A stretch of DNA of 31,105 bases from CAYSZB01 sp964435475 (GCA_964435475.1 CAYSZB010000026.1:1-31105), one strand, 5' to 3'; shown: positions 8,880 through 16,075, counted from the stretch's first letter. The notes: generated from the letters alone by a model not told the origin. A program made the numbers and translations.

Positions 8880-10247
8880 TTACTGCGAATAGACTGATTG
8901 GAGCAGTGTCGAGGGCACTTCGGGTGTGGTTGGCACATAATCAAGCCAATTTTCCTCGATCACGATATCTCCCCTCTTGTCTCTTAATGATTTTAACCAG
9001 TCGCTGAAGACCCTTTGCCGATAATCGTAAAAGTCATTTGCATTCAATGCGATCTTGCCTTTACCGATCACCTGGATGACATGCCATCCATTAATGGTCT
9101 GAACAGGGTCGCTGATCTCGCCTTCTCCTAATGCAAAAGACGCTTCCTCAAATTCTGCAACCATTCTTCCCTTGCCAAACCAGCCCAGGTCGCCGCCTTT
9201 TAGACTGCTGCCAGTGTCCAGGGATAATTCGGATGCAATTGCAGCAAATTCTTCACCAGAATTCAAGCGTTCGATGACAGCTAAAGCTTCTTCTTCAGTT
9301 GCGACCAGTATGTGCCGTGCCCATACCTGGTCTTCAAAGGGTTGCAGGTCCTTGGTTATTTCATCCAACAACTTTCTTTGCAGAACCTGGTACCTGAAGG
9401 TTTCATCAACCGCTTTGGCAGGGAAATTGATCGAACCTAACGTATCAAGGTAATTCTTGAATTCCGATGCAAAACCCTGTGTGGTATAGGGAGTAGGGGT
9501 GGGGGTGATGGTCGCTGTGGGTAGGGGTGTGGCAATGTCAGCCGGTTCCGTGCTCTCGCCTTCGGTTGAAGTTTCTGCAGTATCAGGGCTCTCAGTGGCA
9601 ACTTCGCTTGCTTCAGCTGTCTCTGTTACCCCGCCTTTGGGTGTTGCAGAAGGTTCAGGGGTGGCTGTATACTGTAAAATCTCAAGTTGAGCACTTGAAA
9701 GTGTCGGTGTGAAAACCACGGTTGGTGTGATGGTCGGGGTGGGGGTTCCGTTTGGATAGAAATCGAAACCTGCCTGCTTTGCTTCCTGTATCTCAGCTGC
9801 TGACACACTAATCCCAAGCCGCTCAGCCTCTTCGTCCATCAGTATTCTTGTGATCATCTGGTCCAGCACAGCGTTCCCAACCGCCTCATTGTCGTAAAGG
9901 TCGGTAACAATTGTCTGCGCCTGTGAGAGGAAACTTCCACCATAATCACCAAACATCGAAGAGTATTGCACATACATATATGCCTGGTTGATCATATTCA
10001 GGCGATAGTATCTGCCTTCCCTGGCAAAATCACCGGCCTTAATGACTTCTTCACCAACCTGCGCAACAACCTTGTTCGGTTTGACGATGTAGTTATCAAC
10101 GATCCCGTAGCCCACGAGTGCTACGATAACAGCCAGGATACAAACTGTAATGATTAAGATGATCTTGGTTTGTCTGAGTTCTCTTTCCTTCTTGGCAAGG
10201 TGTTTCTTTGTCACCACCTTATTTTGGGGTTCCTTAATGTTTGCCAT
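8880..10247 (-). CDS. Membrane-anchored parvulin-type peptidyl-prolyl isomerase (SurA/PrsA-like)
   Basis: An extracytoplasmic folding chaperone. After a basic cytoplasmic start, a single membrane helix spans about residues 28-50 as an uncleaved anchor. A SurA-type N-terminal helical chaperone region follows (about 60-160), then a low-complexity Thr/Pro/Glu-rich spacer (about 167-254, with repeated TPT and ATP units), further helices, and a parvulin PPIC domain (about 309-396). That domain has ARHILVATEEEA, FAAIASELSLD, GGDLGWFGKGRMVAEFEEA and NGWHVIQV. The spacer interrupts the N-terminal chaperone region, a style seen in Anaerolineae secreted proteins. It is last in the rpsF-ssb-rpsR run; AAGGA about 7 nt upstream supports the ATG. 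Family confidence is high, client proteins unknown. Confidence 0.88.
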   Translation of the reverse strand: MANIKEPQNKVVTKKHLAKKERELRQTKIILIITVCILAVIVALVGYGIVDNYIVKPNKVVAQVGEEVIKAGDFAREGRYYRLNMINQAYMYVQYSSMFGDYGGSFLSQAQTIVTDLYDNEAVGNAVLDQMITRILMDEEAERLGISVSAAEIQEAKQAGFDFYPNGTPTPTITPTVVFTPTLSSAQLEILQYTATPEPSATPKGGVTETAEASEVATESPDTAETSTEGESTEPADIATPLPTATITPTPTPYTTQGFASEFKNYLDTLGSINFPAKAVDETFRYQVLQRKLLDEITKDLQPFEDQVWARHILVATEEEALAVIERLNSGEEFAAIASELSLDTGSSLKGGDLGWFGKGRMVAEFEEASFALGEGEISDPVQTINGWHVIQVIGKGKIALNANDFYDYRQRVFSDWLKSLRDKRGDIVIEENWLDYVPTTPEVPSTLLQSVYSQ

Positions 10248-10264
10248 AGTTAGTCCTTGGGAAG

Positions 10265-10528
10265 TTAGTTATCTCCCCATGTATCTCCGGCAAACGGAAG
10301 TAAGGCAAGATGCCTTGCGTTCTTTACAGCTTTGGCAACTTCACGTTGGTGCCTTGCACAGGTTCCTGTTTGACGTCGGGGACGGATCTTGCCTGAATCA
10401 TTGACATAGCGGGCCATCAATTCCAGGTTCTTGTAATCAATTTTGATCGATTTATCAGTACAGAATTGGCAAAATTTTGGTTTTGCCACATATCGTCGAT
10501 TATTTTGATTGTCATGATAATCTGACAT
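10265..10528 (-). CDS. rpsR: 30S ribosomal protein S18 (zinc-binding form)
   Basis: Small-subunit protein that pairs with S6 on the 16S rRNA platform. Family core: KIDYKNLELMARYVNDSGKI, then the RPRRQTGTCARHQREVAKAVKNAR helix region. C20, C23, C57 and H60 form a CxxC...CxxH zinc-type site (the C+ paralogue form). At 87 aa it is standard. The start is preceded by AAGGAGT. It follows ssb after about 50 nt and precedes the parvulin gene. The usual downstream rplI (L9) is absent here. Confidence 0.95.
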   Translation of the reverse strand: MSDYHDNQNNRRYVAKPKFCQFCTDKSIKIDYKNLELMARYVNDSGKIRPRRQTGTCARHQREVAKAVKNARHLALLPFAGDTWGDN

Positions 10529-10580
10529 GATTTACTCCTTAAATTTTTATAATACTTCATACTTCAATAAGAGAAAATGG

Positions 10581-10928
10581 TTAATTTATCTCTTCTTGTT
10601 TGTCTAGACGGATCAGGTGCTCAGCGATAACTTCAATGGCTTTCTTCTTGTTTCCCTGGTCGTCTATCCACTGGCGGGTTTGTATAAAACCTTCAACATA
10701 AACTCGCATCTCAACGCGCAAATCATTTTTTGCTTTCTCTGCCATATCGTCCCAGCAAAGAACTGAAAATGATTCTGTGTGAGAATGAGAAATATTTTCC
10801 TGGTCTTTCCATTCCCGGTCGACAATTATTGAAAAAGTCGTTGCTGATTTACCTGAAGGTGCATAACGCATTTCAGCCTCGTTGCCGATAATTCCGATAA
10901 GGATGACTTTGTTTAATCCTTGTGGCAT
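10581..10928 (-). CDS. ssb: Single-stranded DNA-binding protein, OB-fold only
   Basis: Binds ssDNA in replication and repair. Family features are the start LNKVILIGIIGNEAEMRYAPSGK, the FSIIVDREW strand, ESFSVLCWDDMAEKA and VYVEGFIQTRQW. The whole 115 aa is OB-fold: it ends RLDKQEEIN and lacks both the glycine/proline-rich linker and the acidic DDxPF-type tip that normally recruits partner proteins. The position between rpsF and rpsR is the classical one. A second, full-length SSB elsewhere in the genome, or a shortened housekeeping SSB, are both possible. Start: ATG with only a weak GGA-type site. Confidence 0.9.
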   Translation of the reverse strand: MPQGLNKVILIGIIGNEAEMRYAPSGKSATTFSIIVDREWKDQENISHSHTESFSVLCWDDMAEKAKNDLRVEMRVYVEGFIQTRQWIDDQGNKKKAIEVIAEHLIRLDKQEEIN

Positions 10929-10956
10929 CGCTAATCCATTCAGGTATTAATTCAGC

Positions 10957-11241
10957 TTACTTGGTCAATAAAATGCTGAAGCGGATGATTTGCTCAACAT
11001 ACTTGATGCTTCGTTTTAATTCAAGCGAAGCGGATGGCTCAAGTTTGAATGATGAGTAAACGTAAAATCCTTCACTCAGCTTGCGGATGGGGAATGCAAG
11101 CCTTCGCTTTCCCCAGCGTTCGGTCTTGATGATTTCGCCGTTGTTTGTTTTGATCAACTCGTTGACACGTTCGATGGTCGCAACAACTGTGGTCTCATCA
11201 AGATCTGGTTGCAAGACATAAATTAATTCATATTCGCGCAT
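10957..11241 (-). CDS. rpsF: 30S ribosomal protein S6
   Basis: Platform protein of the small subunit that heterodimerises with S18. Recognised by MREYELIYVLQPDLDE at the N-terminus, WGKRRLAFPIRKLSEGFYVY in the middle, and the RSIKYVEQIIRFSIL C-terminal strand. The 94 aa length is normal. A strong AGGAG site lies about 7 nt before the ATG. It is the first gene of rpsF-ssb-rpsR-parvulin, and a structured roughly 125-nt leader precedes it. Confidence 0.95.
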   Translation of the reverse strand: MREYELIYVLQPDLDETTVVATIERVNELIKTNNGEIIKTERWGKRRLAFPIRKLSEGFYVYSSFKLEPSASLELKRSIKYVEQIIRFSILLTK

Positions 11242-11264
11242 ATGTGGCTCCTTTCCTTGGGTCT

Positions 11265-11297
11265 ACTCCGATCAAATGTCGTGGACAAAGCCGGAGT
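11265..11297 (-). promoter_or_regulatory. Putative S6:S18 autoregulatory RNA leader
   Basis: On the mRNA strand an outer 6-bp stem ACTCCG/CGGAGT encloses an inner hairpin TGTC-CAC-GACA with asymmetric single-stranded joints (GCTT on the 5' side, TTTGAT on the 3' side). A CCG trinucleotide lies in the 5' arm. It ends about 20 nt before the rpsF start, close to the Shine-Dalgarno. Known S6:S18 leaders are structured rpsF 5'UTR elements with a conserved CCG that mimic the 16S site. The match here is by shape and position only and is not verified by a covariance model. Confidence 0.45.
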
Positions 11298-11303
11298 GGA
11301 AAG

Positions 11304-11326
11304 TAAACCATGGAATCCATGGTTTA
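11304..11326. repeat. Near-perfect palindrome in the rpsF leader/promoter region
   Basis: An 11-bp perfect inverted repeat (taaaccatgga / tccatggttta) around one central base. In the rpsF transcript it could fold as a 10-bp stem with a 3-nt loop, or serve as a dimeric repressor operator in DNA. It lies between the likely promoter and the predicted S6:S18 site. No T-tract follows, so a simple terminator is unlikely. Confidence 0.7.
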
Positions 11327-11344
11327 AATTGCCCTATAGTTTAT

Positions 11345-11372
11345 CACATAAAAGAAGAAAAAGGAATGTCAA
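11345..11372 (-). promoter_or_regulatory. Candidate sigma-70 promoter of the rpsF operon
   Basis: The minus strand has a perfect -35 TTGACA (11367-11372), a 16-bp pyrimidine-rich spacer, then TATGTG (11345-11350) as a moderate -10. This would start the transcript near 11338, giving a leader of about 97 nt that contains the palindrome and the predicted S6:S18 structure. Confidence 0.45.
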
Positions 11373-11382
11373 TGTTGATTAT

Positions 11383-11763
11383 TTAGTTTTTCTTATTTCT
11401 TTTCTCGATCAAAATGCTGTTTAGGATGGTGCTGACGACACTGACAATCAGGCCGCCCAAAATCGCATCCCAAAAGCTCTCAATGTGGAATCCCAGGGCG
11501 AACCAGTTCTCAGCGATCCGTGATGACATAAGCAGCGTCAGTGCATTGATGACCAGGGAAAACAACCCGAATGTCAGTACGATGATCCCGCATGATAAAA
11601 ATTTCAGGATGGGGCGGATAAGTAAATTGACCAGCCCAAGAATGACCGCGGTCACACCATACACCAGCCAGGCATTTGCGCCTGTGACTTCAATGCCAGG
11701 TATTAACCATGCTGCCAGGAATAATGAGGCAGATATGATCAACCATTTAATTATTAATTTCAT
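11383..11763 (-). CDS. Phage holin family 4-like (PF04020-type) small membrane protein
   Basis: A 126-aa protein with four hydrophobic helices: KLIIKWLIISASLFLAAWLI, NAWLVYGVTAVILGLVNLLI, FLSCGIIVLTFGLFSLVINAL and the DAILGGLIVSVVSTILNSIL end. GLVNLLIRPILKFLS and the final two-helix pattern match the membrane family historically named phage holin family 4, which is widespread on chromosomes and not shown to be lytic in most hosts. I choose the ATG at 11763, with AGGAG 5 nt upstream, over the longer form from 11802, whose extra 13 residues are polar and unlike the family. No other phage gene surrounds it, so a cellular role is more likely. Confidence 0.8.
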   Translation of the reverse strand: MKLIIKWLIISASLFLAAWLIPGIEVTGANAWLVYGVTAVILGLVNLLIRPILKFLSCGIIVLTFGLFSLVINALTLLMSSRIAENWFALGFHIESFWDAILGGLIVSVVSTILNSILIEKRNKKN

Positions 11764-11925
11764 CTTATCTCCTACTTTCTTGTAATCTTGATTATCAATC
11801 AAAAATTCAGTTAATACCCAAGAGAATCTATTGATATATTTAATCCCGGGAATAATTGAAAGTCCAGCAATGAGCTCTTCTGGGACAAGCCGGTTAAACT
11901 TAAGTATAAGGAGTTGTCTGATTCT

Positions 11926-13194
11926 TCACTGCTGTTTTAATCTGGCCATTACCAATGGACCTTCAGGTATGACGCAAATTCTCTTGCCTATATGCCCGAT
12001 CAAATTCTGCAGGGTTTCTTGAATATCTCTGCATGGGGTCATCATCGCTGAAGTGATCTCTTGGTCGCTCAATCCTTCACTGAACACATGCACTTCGGCA
12101 TGATGTAGTATTCTTGCCTGTATCTGTACCTGCCAGGCATCGGGTTCCATGAAACCGGGTTTGGAAAGCATGTTAAGAATCCCCTCTGGTGTTTCTGCCT
12201 TTTCAAGCAACTTGCTGTATGAACTGTTTGGTGGCAATCCTTCCTCGCACCTGGCCAAAAGCATTATCGCTCCATCTTTTCTCACAATGCCATGTGCAGC
12301 GGACAGCCCTTTGACACATTGATATAGGTTTTGATCAAGGGGATACCCGCTGTTGGTTGTGACAGCGATGTCAAAGGGAGTTTCGACCTCTACTTGTGAG
12401 GATTTCCTGAGGAATTGGCAACCCGCTTTGTGAGCTTCGATGACATCACCCGCAAACACCCCGCTGATTCTATGCCTTTCGTCCAGGGTTACGTTAACCA
12501 GGAAGGTGTTGTCAATCATATTTGCAGCTTCTCGCATTTCCTCCCATATCGGGTTGTCCTCTGTGATATTAAAACGGGCGTTGGGGTGCGCGATCATATG
12601 GTAGCTGTGATTGGAATAAACGCTTTCATATCCAGCCAATGCCGGCAGGATGGCTTTGGGTCCTCCGCTGAAGCCGGCAAAAAAATGTGGCTCAATAAAT
12701 CCGGTTAATATTTTTACGTCTGCTTCCAGCAGGACCTTATTGATGCGTATAGGATTTCCAAAACTGGAAGTCCCTACATTTACCAGCATGGAATTATTAA
12801 ATGCATCATGTTGGATGCAGCGGTAATTATCAAAAATATTCTTGCCTAATAGCATGCGCATTTCATCGGGGGTTTGTTTGCGATGGGTGCCCAGGGCATT
12901 GATGAGGGTGATATTCTGTTTCTGTACGCCGCTATCTTCAAGCTCCTGGATGATCGCCGGCAGGATGCGCCTGTTGGGTGTTGCCCGTGTGATATCACTG
13001 TGGGTGATCACAACCCGTGATTGGGCATTGACCAACTTTGCCAGGGGGGCTTTTTGGATTGGATGCCTTATTGCACTGATCAACGCTGATTTTTCGTCAT
13101 AAATGGGTTTTACTTTTTCGGTCCTCAGGACGGTGGCGTCCTCTGGAACCTGGATATCTAACCCTTCCTTGCCATAAAGCATCTTAATTTTCAC
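11926..13194 (-). CDS. larA: LarA-family nickel-dependent 2-hydroxyacid racemase
   Basis: Members use the nickel-pincer nucleotide cofactor to racemise or epimerise 2-hydroxyacids such as lactate by hydride transfer. All the key positions are recognisable: SDITRATP (D67, R70) for substrate and cofactor, LGTHR (H104), EPHFFAGFSGGPKAILP with H170 and the cofactor-linked K180, and SNH (H196) as a nickel ligand. These match Lactiplantibacillus LarA H108, H174, K184 and H200 with a constant offset of 4. The length of 422 aa is normal. The cofactor-synthesis genes larB, larC and larE are not in the window. The superfamily has diverse substrates, so lactate is only one option. The Shine-Dalgarno is weak. 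Confidence 0.82.
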   Translation of the reverse strand: MKIKMLYGKEGLDIQVPEDATVLRTEKVKPIYDEKSALISAIRHPIQKAPLAKLVNAQSRVVITHSDITRATPNRRILPAIIQELEDSGVQKQNITLINALGTHRKQTPDEMRMLLGKNIFDNYRCIQHDAFNNSMLVNVGTSSFGNPIRINKVLLEADVKILTGFIEPHFFAGFSGGPKAILPALAGYESVYSNHSYHMIAHPNARFNITEDNPIWEEMREAANMIDNTFLVNVTLDERHRISGVFAGDVIEAHKAGCQFLRKSSQVEVETPFDIAVTTNSGYPLDQNLYQCVKGLSAAHGIVRKDGAIMLLARCEEGLPPNSSYSKLLEKAETPEGILNMLSKPGFMEPDAWQVQIQARILHHAEVHVFSEGLSDQEITSAMMTPCRDIQETLQNLIGHIGKRICVIPEGPLVMARLKQQ

Positions 13195-13316
13195 GGTATG
13201 CCTTCACCCAATTTTTCTTTGATATGAACGATTGTTTTAAATCAGCGGAAATTCTTAGCCTAATTGAATAGGAACTTGCATAGGTGGCTTGATATTAGTG
13301 GAGAGTATGAATTTCA

Positions 13317-13389
13317 TGCCCCTGGCAGGACTCGAACCTGCAACCAACAGCTTAGAAGGCTGCTGCTCTATCCATTGAGCTACAGGGGC
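13317..13389 (-). tRNA. tRNA-Arg (anticodon TCT)
   Basis: A full cloverleaf can be read on the minus strand: acceptor GCCCCTG/CAGGGGC, D arm GCTC-AATGGATA-GAGC, anticodon arm GCAGC-CTTCTAA-GCTGT (one G-U pair) with TCT at 13354-13356, 5-nt variable loop, and T arm GCAGG-TTCGAGT-CCTGC. It is 73 nt including the discriminator A, with no encoded CCA. TCT reads AGA/AGG arginine codons. Confidence 0.97.
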
Positions 13390-13402
13390 GCATCGAGAAA
13401 TT

Positions 13403-13408
13403 ATTATA
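13403..13408 (-). promoter_or_regulatory. -10 box of tRNA-Arg
   Basis: A perfect TATAAT lies 13 nt before the mature tRNA 5' end, leaving a short pre-tRNA leader. The -35 region overlaps the end of the upstream coding sequence and is weak. Confidence 0.5.
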
Positions 13409-13430
13409 CTACTGTGTAGTGATCCTGTGC

Positions 13431-13853
13431 CTAGACCGGTCGAATGCCTTTGTAGACTTGTGAAGATGTAAAGGTTCTTAGGATTAAATCGGCAGGTTTT
13501 TGGATGATGACAGACAACTCCCCGCAATTCAAAGGCTTGTTGCCATTAGCCAAAAAGATCCTGAACACAGAATCAACCATTGCACCGGATTGACTGACAA
13601 AATCGTCCTGTTTTGAGCAATGGTTCAAAAGTATATATTCTATCGCCTCAACTGTCTTGACTTCTGCTGTCTCCATGTCCACGTGATCGATCTTTTCATC
13701 ATCCTGGATATTTTGTAAAACCTCGGAGTGGTGGGAACACAGGAAACTGCGCATGTATACCATCCAATCCCTGTCGTGGGATTTCCACCAGTCAAAGTCG
13801 ATCCTGAATTTGGTCTCCAATGTAGGTTTCGTCAATCTAAATCGGCCTTCCAT
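13431..13853 (-). CDS. Conserved hypothetical protein with C-terminal winged-helix-like segment
   Basis: 140 aa, no named family recognised. The N-terminal half is acidic and aromatic (FRIDFDWWKSHDRDWMVYMR). The C-terminal part (about 90-140) reads SVFRIFLANGNKPLNCGELSVIIQ followed by ILRTFTSSQVYKGIRPV, which has the helix-turn-helix-strand rhythm of a winged helix. No signal peptide or membrane segment is present. It starts 3 nt after the stop of the 530-aa gene, using an AAGGAG that lies in that gene's last codons, so the pair is translationally coupled. A role in nucleic-acid binding is only an inference. Confidence 0.7.
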   Translation of the reverse strand: MEGRFRLTKPTLETKFRIDFDWWKSHDRDWMVYMRSFLCSHHSEVLQNIQDDEKIDHVDMETAEVKTVEAIEYILLNHCSKQDDFVSQSGAMVDSVFRIFLANGNKPLNCGELSVIIQKPADLILRTFTSSQVYKGIRPV

Positions 13854-13856
13854 GGC

Positions 13857-15449
13857 TTACTCCTTTGTTCCTAACTCGTTAAGATGAAAATATTGATCAC
13901 CTACATGTGAAAACTCTGGTTCAGAAAAAAGAACCTGCAGGATTGGGCTTGGTGGACAGCGCCTTAAGAGGTTCACAGCAGCATACAGTTCGACAAAATG
14001 AATATGCCTCTGTGCATTAAGCTTTGACAACTCCTGGACCATTTTAAATACGTCGGATTTTAAGCTCCGCGGCTTGAGTGATCTGGCTTTCCATACCTGG
14101 GCCATTTCAGACGGGTCAGGTAATGCAATGGCCATCTGTTCGTGAAAGCCTGCTGTAACCGGTTGTTTGAGTAACGCGATCACGATCTCACCATCGGCCC
14201 CGATAAGCACCGTTTTCATCCATTCACGGTTTGAGCGCCGTTTTTGTGCCTGGATATAGATCAAACCGTCTTTTTCTGATTTTTCTATGGTTATGATGCT
14301 GCCCGGGATGAGTTCTTTTTCTTCATACCATTCTTTCAAGCCATATACATACCTGAAAGGTCTTACCACCCATGCCGAAATTTCCCGTCCACTATCCTTT
14401 TCAATTAACTGGATTTTCACCCGCTCTGTCTCTAGTGCGGATGGAAAGATCGTGTTTGTCTTCGCTATCAATGGAATGGATCCGATCTGCCAATGCGGGT
14501 AGATCAGGGGAATGGATAAGGTATTTGGATTCACACCACTCTTTATTTGTTGATTCGGTTCAAGTTCGTCGTCAACGCTTTCCAGGATAACCTCACCAGC
14601 TTTAGGTAACTCGATAGGCATGGCCTTGTCGAATTCAAAGTTCAAAAATTCCGGCTTTTCCCTCACATTTAAAGGTTCCTGTCTTTTTAAGAACCAGGAG
14701 AAAATCCCGGTGGAACCAACCTCGTCAAATCGATGATCCTTTTTAAGGGCATAATTAATAGAAAACTCGTTGAGGTCGCGATTTTCACCCAGCGCAACAT
14801 CCATCTGTTTAAGTAGTTCGTGGGGTTCCATTGGACCACCGCTTTGCATATCCAAGATAGCTTCTGCTATATTCAGATGACCCTGGTTAAAATCGATCAA
14901 CAATGCTTTGGGGAACCATTTATCGCCAACTCTTACAATTTCTTTCTCCCTGTTGAGCTTTTCGACAAGCCTCGCTTCGAGGTGGTTGAAATGTGTCTTA
15001 AAGATCTCATCAAGGTCAAATCCCTGGTCGGATCTCTGTTCTATGGATTGGGTGTTTAATTTATGGTCTGCCAGGTCACTGGCAAAAGATAACTTTTTCC
15101 CGTTAGCCATCAGAACCGAGATGACAGAAAATTCACCGAATTCCGGGTTTGAACCTTGCCGCTTTTCAATTACCTCGCCGGTCTCCCAGTTCAGGGTGGG
15201 GAAGGCGACCAGGTCACCAACTGAGAAACTATCCTTGGGTAAAAAAATCTTCTCCTCTTTGTCTTTGTCTTGAAGAGCTTTTGCTTCCTCTCGCGCTATC
15301 CTGGCTTTGATTAATACATCAATGAGATCTGCAACTCTTAAAGGTTTTTCTAGTTCAAATAGGGTGTTGATGATACTGCCAGTATCCTCATCATCAACTG
15401 TCAGATTCTCCCAGTATGATTTGTCTGTGACTATTTTCGAAAAACCCAT
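13857..15449 (-). CDS. Conserved hypothetical multidomain protein (possible winged-helix/SH3-like segments)
   Basis: 530 aa from the ATG at 15449 (AGAGGA about 8 nt upstream); an upstream in-frame start would add 23 implausible residues. I recognise no family. Segments in order: a helix-turn-helix-like N-terminus (TGSIINTLFELEKPLRVADL), a basic SH3/KOW-like beta segment (VGDLVAFPTLNWETGEVIEK, then NPEFGEFSVISV), a second helical unit near DEVGSTGIFSWFLKR, a beta-rich middle, and a C-terminal helical unit ending FSHVGDQYFHLN like the wing of a HARE-type helix. It is soluble, with no signal peptide. It is coupled to the downstream 140-aa gene, suggesting a two-component complex of unknown function. 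Confidence 0.7.
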   Translation of the reverse strand: MGFSKIVTDKSYWENLTVDDEDTGSIINTLFELEKPLRVADLIDVLIKARIAREEAKALQDKDKEEKIFLPKDSFSVGDLVAFPTLNWETGEVIEKRQGSNPEFGEFSVISVLMANGKKLSFASDLADHKLNTQSIEQRSDQGFDLDEIFKTHFNHLEARLVEKLNREKEIVRVGDKWFPKALLIDFNQGHLNIAEAILDMQSGGPMEPHELLKQMDVALGENRDLNEFSINYALKKDHRFDEVGSTGIFSWFLKRQEPLNVREKPEFLNFEFDKAMPIELPKAGEVILESVDDELEPNQQIKSGVNPNTLSIPLIYPHWQIGSIPLIAKTNTIFPSALETERVKIQLIEKDSGREISAWVVRPFRYVYGLKEWYEEKELIPGSIITIEKSEKDGLIYIQAQKRRSNREWMKTVLIGADGEIVIALLKQPVTAGFHEQMAIALPDPSEMAQVWKARSLKPRSLKSDVFKMVQELSKLNAQRHIHFVELYAAVNLLRRCPPSPILQVLFSEPEFSHVGDQYFHLNELGTKE

Positions 15450-15485
15450 TATCTTTTCCTCTTGCTTTTCACAATAATTCTTAAA

Positions 15486-15491
15486 ATTATA
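15486..15491 (-). promoter_or_regulatory. -10 box for the hypothetical gene pair
   Basis: A perfect TATAAT on the minus strand 36 nt upstream of the ATG at 15449, giving a leader of about 30 nt that includes the AGAGGA ribosome-binding site. The candidate TTGAAA -35 is 21 bp away, longer than ideal. Confidence 0.45.
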
Positions 15492-15550
15492 CCGTATGAT
15501 TAGTTTATTGGATTTCAAATATTCATCGGATATTAATAATTGGTTGTGTT

Positions 15551-15556
15551 TATAAT
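15551..15556 (+). promoter_or_regulatory. -10 box for the dgkA-like gene
   Basis: A perfect TATAAT on the plus strand. The predicted transcript begins near 15563, about 46 nt before the preferred ATG at 15609. It is divergent from the -10 at 15486-15491. Confidence 0.45.
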
Positions 15557-15608
15557 ATGGAGTGGATGGATTTGGGAGAAGTTGAACAAAACAAAGGATG
15601 AAGTTCAG

Positions 15609-15992
15609 ATGATCAAATACTTGAAGTCAAGAATTACATCTTTCAAACATGCCATTAAGGGGTTGATCTTTGTATTAAGGTCCCAGCAGAATGCCCACTT
15701 GCATCTGATTGCCACTGTCATAGTTATTGTATTGAGTTTATGGCTTGAACTCTCACTTGAGAATTGGATATTCCTCCTCCTGGTGATTGGCATGGTATGG
15801 ATAGCCGAGTTTTTGAACACTGCACTGGAGATAATCGTGGACCTGGCCAGTCCGGACCAGCACCCACTGGCAAAGGTGGGTAAGGATGTTGGTGCGGCAG
15901 CCGTCTTGATTGCCGCTATCATTGCACTGGCCATTGGCATGATGATTCTCGGGCCAGCGTTGCTAACGAAGCTGAATATTAATCTTATATGA
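15609..15992 (+). CDS. dgkA: DgkA-family lipid kinase (diacylglycerol/undecaprenol kinase)
   Basis: A small integral membrane kinase that phosphorylates diacylglycerol or undecaprenol, recycling lipid carriers for wall synthesis. About 127 aa with three hydrophobic helices. The family signatures are clear: IAEFLNTALEIIVDL (about 65-79) and VGKDVGAAAVLIAA (about 90-103), and the N-terminal RSQQNAHLHL matches the usual E-x-N-x-x-x-H region with Gln in place of the common Glu. I prefer the ATG at 15609 with AAAGGA somewhat far upstream (10 nt); the longer frame from 15540 adds unlike residues. In Gram-positive relatives the substrate is undecaprenol, which may apply here given murA nearby. Confidence 0.85.
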   Translation: MIKYLKSRITSFKHAIKGLIFVLRSQQNAHLHLIATVIVIVLSLWLELSLENWIFLLLVIGMVWIAEFLNTALEIIVDLASPDQHPLAKVGKDVGAAAVLIAAIIALAIGMMILGPALLTKLNINLI

Positions 15993-16000
15993 ATATCAAT

Positions 16001-16023
16001 AAGTGGACTATTTTAGTCTACTT
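16001..16023. repeat. 10-bp inverted repeat between dgkA and trx
   Basis: aagtggacta / tagtctactt with loop ttt and one wobble position. It starts 8 nt after the dgkA stop and ends inside the candidate -35 (TTTACA) of the thioredoxin gene. It could be a weak terminator or an operator; the sequence does not decide. Confidence 0.5.
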
Positions 16024-16049
16024 TACACAATTAATGCATGATATACTAT
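16022..16049 (+). promoter_or_regulatory. Candidate promoter of the thioredoxin gene
   Basis: TTTACA (16022-16027), a 16-bp spacer and TACTAT (16044-16049); the overlapping TATACT at 16042-16047 is an alternative -10 with a shorter spacer. An AGGAGG follows at about 16065. Confidence 0.4.
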
Positions 16050-16075
16050 CAAAATAATATTATTAGGAGGTTTGG

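Noticed and set aside
9499..9817. Val/Ser-rich plus-strand frames around the parvulin spacer
   Set aside because: They are antisense readings of the Thr/Pro-rich low-complexity stretch and have no homologous look.
11383..11763. Prophage remnant, because of the holin-like membrane protein
   Set aside because: The family is common on bacterial chromosomes and no endolysin, capsid or other phage gene is nearby.
13317..13389. tRNA-Arg as an integration site
   Set aside because: The flanks hold no duplicated tRNA 3' end and no integrase within 16 kb.
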